52,629 bases of DNA, taken from positions 1 through 52,629 of the forward strand of contig JAJJXM010000124.1 of assembly GCA_024516155.1 (NCBI GenBank), read 5' to 3'. Numbering within the stretch: the stretch's first letter is position 1; each line of letters begins with the position of its first letter. Under the pieces are notes generated by a model, which had not been told where the DNA came from, ran no database searches, and saw only the letters and a list, made by a program, of their open reading frames with translations. The translations under genes were made by a program, and so were the position numbers. Source of the stretch: Pyronema omphalodes (lineage: Eukaryota; Ascomycota; Pezizomycetes; Pezizales; Pyronemataceae). This document shows, one piece after another, positions 48,540 through 52,629 of the stretch.

Positions 48540-50374
48540 AGTAAGTGATCCGTTATCATCATATATTTCTAAAAGAACGCTTCGTCATCTCCGTATATCA
48601 ATAACACTACACGAATGCATTAGAGTACAATTTATCTAATAAGATGGGTCGACTTTTAGTGGGAAAGAAAGCCAAGAACAACCCTGCATCTACAGCTGGA
48701 GAACACAATGAAATATACAACAGAAGAAAGTCGAAAACACGATGCCACCATCCACGCACAAGACCAATCAGGTGACTCAGTATCTGACCAATCCGAATCC
48801 GATAGAGAGGACAGCAATCCGTCTACGTCCCAGGCAAATGCAAAAAGCGGAAGCGCAAAAAGAAAAAGAAGCAAACTTCAATCTCCTCCTCCGCGACGTC
48901 CCTGTCGACGTGTCCCAACGGAGATTCTCCACTTAATCATTGGTTTCTTGACGGGGCCTGACGCAGAGGCTGTCAGCCAGATCTACTCAATCTCAGACTA
49001 GTACACAGCGTATTTCGATACCTTCTGCAACCAGTAGTCTTCGAGTCAGTACGGATACCGCGGGAGGACTCTGATAACCCGTCTGTTACGAATGACGTTC
49101 GGGAGCTTCTACGTCTCATTGATGTGAATCCAAGCCTCGCAACATGTATCACGGAGCTCGTCTACCATGAGTCACACCCCCTGGAATTTAAACCGGTTCA
49201 GTACAGCATGAAAGAACTCAAAAGTGATCACCAGATTTTCTCAAAGTTGGTTCAAGATGTCGACCTGAAAACATCAACAGGGAGGACATTTCAGTATCCT
49301 TTAACTCCATCTGGACTGCACGGGATGTCGAACCTATACGAGTATATGTGTACTCCACTTTTATTGTCCCGACTGACCAACCTCGGTATGCTCATCTTCC
49401 ACGGGTACATCGGAGGTCCATACGCGTATGTTCTCACGCGATGGGCAAGTCATATATGGACCCGAATGCAACTGAGATCCTTGAACACTTTGGTCTGGCG
49501 ATCAAAGGATAATGATAAGGACTATCAGCGCATGCAATTGCCTGTACACGGTGCATACCGTCATCAGACTTCTACAACCCCAGAAAAGCCACACAGCAAT
49601 GAGTGGAATGTTATTTCGTTTCTCCGTTTTACGCCAACCCTTAGAAAACTCATCTTCCTTGGCGATACGTTTGTTGCTAGATCAACGCCCCAGAACATGC
49701 CTATCTTGAACTCTCTATCGTCCATCTTCATTGAGACTGAGTATTTCAAAGAGACTTCTCAATTGCTTTTTGAACTCTTGAAGTGCAGTCCTTTGTTAAA
49801 AAGTCTGGAAACACGTCATTTCGATGTTTTCAAGGCATCGAGAATGCGAGAAGCTTTACAGATCGTACGGAACACCATCGAAGAAATCGACATTCTTGGT
49901 CCGTTCGAGGGGACTTCAAGTACTGATGGAGGAATTGGACCTTTCCTAGACTTTCCAGAGCTCCGTACAATCACCACTAACTTTGCATCCCTGATTCCAG
50001 TATCACCTCCGAACTGGACAGAGGATTCCTGTCTGCTAAGAATACTGCCAGAAAATCTTGAACGTTTACATCTCTATCTCTATGAGCCGCGTGATCTTCC
50101 GTCCCGGTCTCTCCCAAGCAATATCGATAACCAACACCAATATGACTTGCACTTCATTAGGAGGCCGTATGGGTGGCTTGAGAGAGTAGCTCTTGCCAAG
50201 GAGAGTGGGTCATTGAAGAAGCTCCGCCTTCTCAGTATTGAAGACAAATGCTGGAAATTAGTATCCGATAAGACCACGGACGAAGGCCCGGAAAAGCTTG
50301 CTGCGATTTGTGCCAGATTAGGGATTCGATGGCGATGGATTGGTGGCGATGACACACACCCTGGGGAAATGTAA
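48540..50374 (+). pseudogene. F-box protein, paralog A' (three 1-nt deletions, late stop)
   Basis: Mirror of A. The 5' structure is intact: the exon ends in A at 48540, the 119-nt intron (48541-48659) has donor GTAAGT, branch CTAAT and acceptor TTTTAG, and the split start gives MGKKAKNNPAST. Compared with A there are single-base losses near 48710, near 48837 (CAAAATGC to CAAATGC) and near 48969 (GAGGCCTG to GAGGCTG), which break the frame through the basic region and the F-box. From 49124 to the end the frame is open (416 codons). GAA has become TAA at 50372-50374, which removes the acidic tail. The long surviving C-terminal frame suggests recent decay. Unless an internal ATG (49124) is used, no useful product is expected. 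Confidence 0.85.
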
Positions 50375-51384
50375 TCAGACTCGGACAGCGACTGGGACAC
50401 AGGATGAGCAATGAGGTACGAGAAAGGATTTTTATACTGACTTTGACTGATTGCTCAAAACTAACGTCGATATAGTTTTTAATATCCCCATTCTTACGCT
50501 ACGGACTTCGGAATGACATTTTATTACCCCTATCGGGTCATTTCCAAATGCAGAGTTCTCGGTTTTTCTTTTTTTTTTTTTTCTCGTGGTTAATGTTTTT
50601 TTATCTCGCGCCTGTCACAAAATTGACCGCGGACGGTTAAAAAATTCAGTATTTTCGTAGTAATAGATTGCTCCTCTCTCTGATTTTCATGATGGTTTTG
50701 TAACATCAAATGCATGACGTGTTGATATAAGATTGTCGAAGTTACCAAACAACGTCAACACCCTTTCTTCGTAGATTCGGGCTACCATACATCTAGTTCT
50801 TGGGGCAACGTCGACAACAGGTTTGCGCGTAAAATGAGCCGAGTGATGACACATGACGTGTTACTTGATAGCTCTGTGCCCGCCTATGATGTCTGAACTG
50901 CCTATCTTCACCGCTATGACAACACCCGGTCATATTCTGTTGCTCTACATTATATTGATTCCTAGTGATACCTCGAGGAGATCCCAACCACATGACAATT
51001 CCGGTTCATGACATGTATGACGTGCTTTTCCGACGACTTGAATTCCGTGGCTTTTATATTCTAGTCTATCGTATTTTTGTTAGCAAATTCTGTTCAGAGG
51101 TCTGGCAGCATGATCAGAACAGGAAAGGTTCAGTAACCGGCTCGAGCTAGAATAAGAAGGCAGGGACGGAGTAGTTGTCGAATTGTATTCCTTTATGATA
51201 TGCTTTCACGCGGCAGAGGGTAGGTTTTGCTAGATGCATCGTTTGCCAACGCAGTCGGAAGCAATATGGTCAAGATTGCAATGCAGAAGGCTGAATTATG
51301 CAACGAGCCCCTGAGAAAAAAGGATATGTACCAAAATAGAAAGCCAGAAGCACAACTAAGAAGAGATAAGGATGACGCAAGGAC
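50375..51384. other. 3' flank of A' and outer end of right arm
   Basis: Non-coding mirror of 2599-5496 without the foldback element. T-rich at 50564-50585. No gene seen. Confidence 0.5.
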
Positions 51385-51817
51385 GTCACAGAACACTGAT
51401 CAAGGGCACGTTGGTGATCTAATTCCAGCGCACCTCAACACGAAAGTCGCAATCCATGAGACTTGAAAGGAGGATGAACTAGCCCCACCTTTCGAGTGGA
51501 CTGCTGAGTTTCCAGGACCCCTTGACAGAAGAGAGTGGTGACTGCAATAGCGCCTCATCAATGGAAATGATTTCATAAAGTCTATTGGTTTATAACTGTT
51601 CGGGTCACGTTCTGCAGACTGGTCCGTCTCACTGCTGTTCCTGTAGACTTTCTTCATGTTCACCCGACGCATTCAATCGTGGCAATTTATTCCCGAATTC
51701 TGTTTATTTTGTTTGATATTGCTTTATATTCCATTTCCCAGTATTATTTCCGTCACAGGCCACCATGTTTGGCACATTGAGTCACTCTCCTAGACATTCC
51801 AGAGCAATATTCCACCC
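51385..51817. other. Sequence beyond the right arm, nothing recognised
   Basis: No match to the left side, where a LINE fragment occupies the equivalent position. Short ORFs only. Confidence 0.4.
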
Positions 51818-52625
51818 TCACGGTGCGCTGGAAGAGAATCGGCCAACAGTTTTCCAGTCATCATCGTAAAAATGACCACATCCAATCTTAATCTCTTTTA
51901 CCACCATTGCTGCAGGCAAACGGTCGAACGAGACAAAACACCTTTTTTTGCGACTCATGTCGATCGTGGACGTAAATGCTGGAACATCGTCCGAACACGT
52001 CCCAACATAGACTGGAAACCCCTGGAAAGACACTATCCAAAGTGAGGTACATCTCGGTTCTCTTCCATTGCTCGTATTATAAGTGGCGTCGGGACGTTTT
52101 CAAAGACGAAAACCTTGGATCTTAGCTTTGCAAGGCCTTTAATTCTCAATCTACTTTTCTGGAAGCGAATGGCATGGTACTGATTGCCTGGGGATCGAAT
52201 ACTGATAATAGACGAGAGTCCCATGGCTTTGATCTGTTCAAGCAATGACATGTGCATTGCACTGCGGGTTGTGTCGTTGATCTGCTCAGGTATGGCCATG
52301 AATACCCAACACTTGCTCCTGGCCCATTCACGGAACTTCCTGGAATCTATGAGCGTGGTGCGTACCCTGCTTAGTCTTGAAGGTGGTTTCCGTGTCAGGA
52401 GGCCTGAATGGATTCCTGTGCTTCTTCGATGCTGTTGCTGACTGTACTTGATTCTTCCGACGTTGCGAGATCTGGATTTGAACGACGACAGACCTGCGGA
52501 GTGCACCGATCTTCCTTCTTCGCCTCTACAGCTGAACTCGAGTTCGTGGAATGGTCAGCGTCCTTTGATTGGACAGCGTCATTGACGGTGTCGATATCCT
52601 TTTGGCGTAAATTCGCGGTTTCCAT
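51818..52625 (-). pseudogene. Broken ORF of unknown function
   Basis: A minus-strand coding-like region in three frames. It starts METANLRQKDIDTVNDAVQS (52625), polar and Ser-rich. After a frame change near 52400-52440 it continues LIDSRKFREWARSKCWVFMA and then SLLEQIKAMGLSSIISIRSP, and stops at 52033. A third frame (VSFQGFPVYVGTCSDDVPAF) runs to 51818. I do not recognise the family. The repeated breaks and the repeat-rich surroundings fit a decayed transposon ORF, but a multi-exon gene is also possible. A short segment (DDDWKTVGRF) resembles NDDWKKTGFF upstream of gene E. It may continue past the window edge. Confidence 0.4.
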
Positions 52626-52629
52626 CTTT

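Larger units (their letters stand above)
38163..51384. repeat. Right arm of giant imperfect inverted repeat
   Basis: Mirror of 2599-18297, carrying D', C' (minus) and B', A' (plus). It lacks the foldback element (intact TA site at about 51061-51063) and has a single copy of the unit duplicated in the left arm at 18008-18212. Bases 41160-41325 have no clear left partner. Confidence 0.9.

Overview
This 52.6 kb window is nuclear DNA of a filamentous fungus, most likely an ascomycete. The evidence is short introns (119-142 nt, GTRAGT donors, CTAAC/CTAAT branch sites, TAG acceptors), Tad1-type LINE retrotransposons, a fungal Dicer-like relic, and an expanded family of F-box proteins with Lys-rich N-termini. 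I cannot name the species. No bacterial-type operon, CRISPR array, rRNA or tRNA was found.

The main structure is a very large imperfect inverted repeat. The left arm runs from about 2599 to 18297. It is mirrored by the right arm, about 38163 to 51384, around a spacer of about 20 kb. Each arm carries the same four F-box genes in the same relative order: A, B, C, D on the left (5.5-17.8 kb) and D', C', B', A' on the right (38.5-50.4 kb). Two further paralogs, E (intact) and F (one nonsense codon), lie in the spacer. The arms differ by scattered substitutions, private tandem duplications and a 1.9 kb foldback transposon present only in the left arm. The right arm keeps the empty TA target site, so this is a diverged duplication and not an assembly mirror.

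All ten F-box genes share an unusual 5' organisation. A conserved intron ends TAG|TGGG, TAG|TGGGG or TAG|TGAG and the upstream exon ends in A, so splicing creates the initiator codon as A|TG. All ten also carry a GCCAAGA element 100-133 nt upstream of the donor. Intact copies are A, B, E, B', C' and D'. C, D and F each have one internal stop, and A' has three 1-nt deletions plus a late stop. Every one of the four mirrored genes therefore keeps at least one intact copy.

The spacer is a repeat-rich mosaic. It holds a 0.4 kb (TTTA)n tract, minisatellites, a Dicer-like pseudogene fused at its 3' end to a fragment of a HAS1-like DEAD-box helicase, gene E, a full-length but dead Tad1-like LINE inserted between the divergent genes E and F, and gene F. 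Left of the palindrome are a 5'-truncated LINE copy (1378-2598) and ORF1 of a different LINE on the minus strand (1-1187). Right of it is a broken ORF of unknown function (51818-52625, minus).
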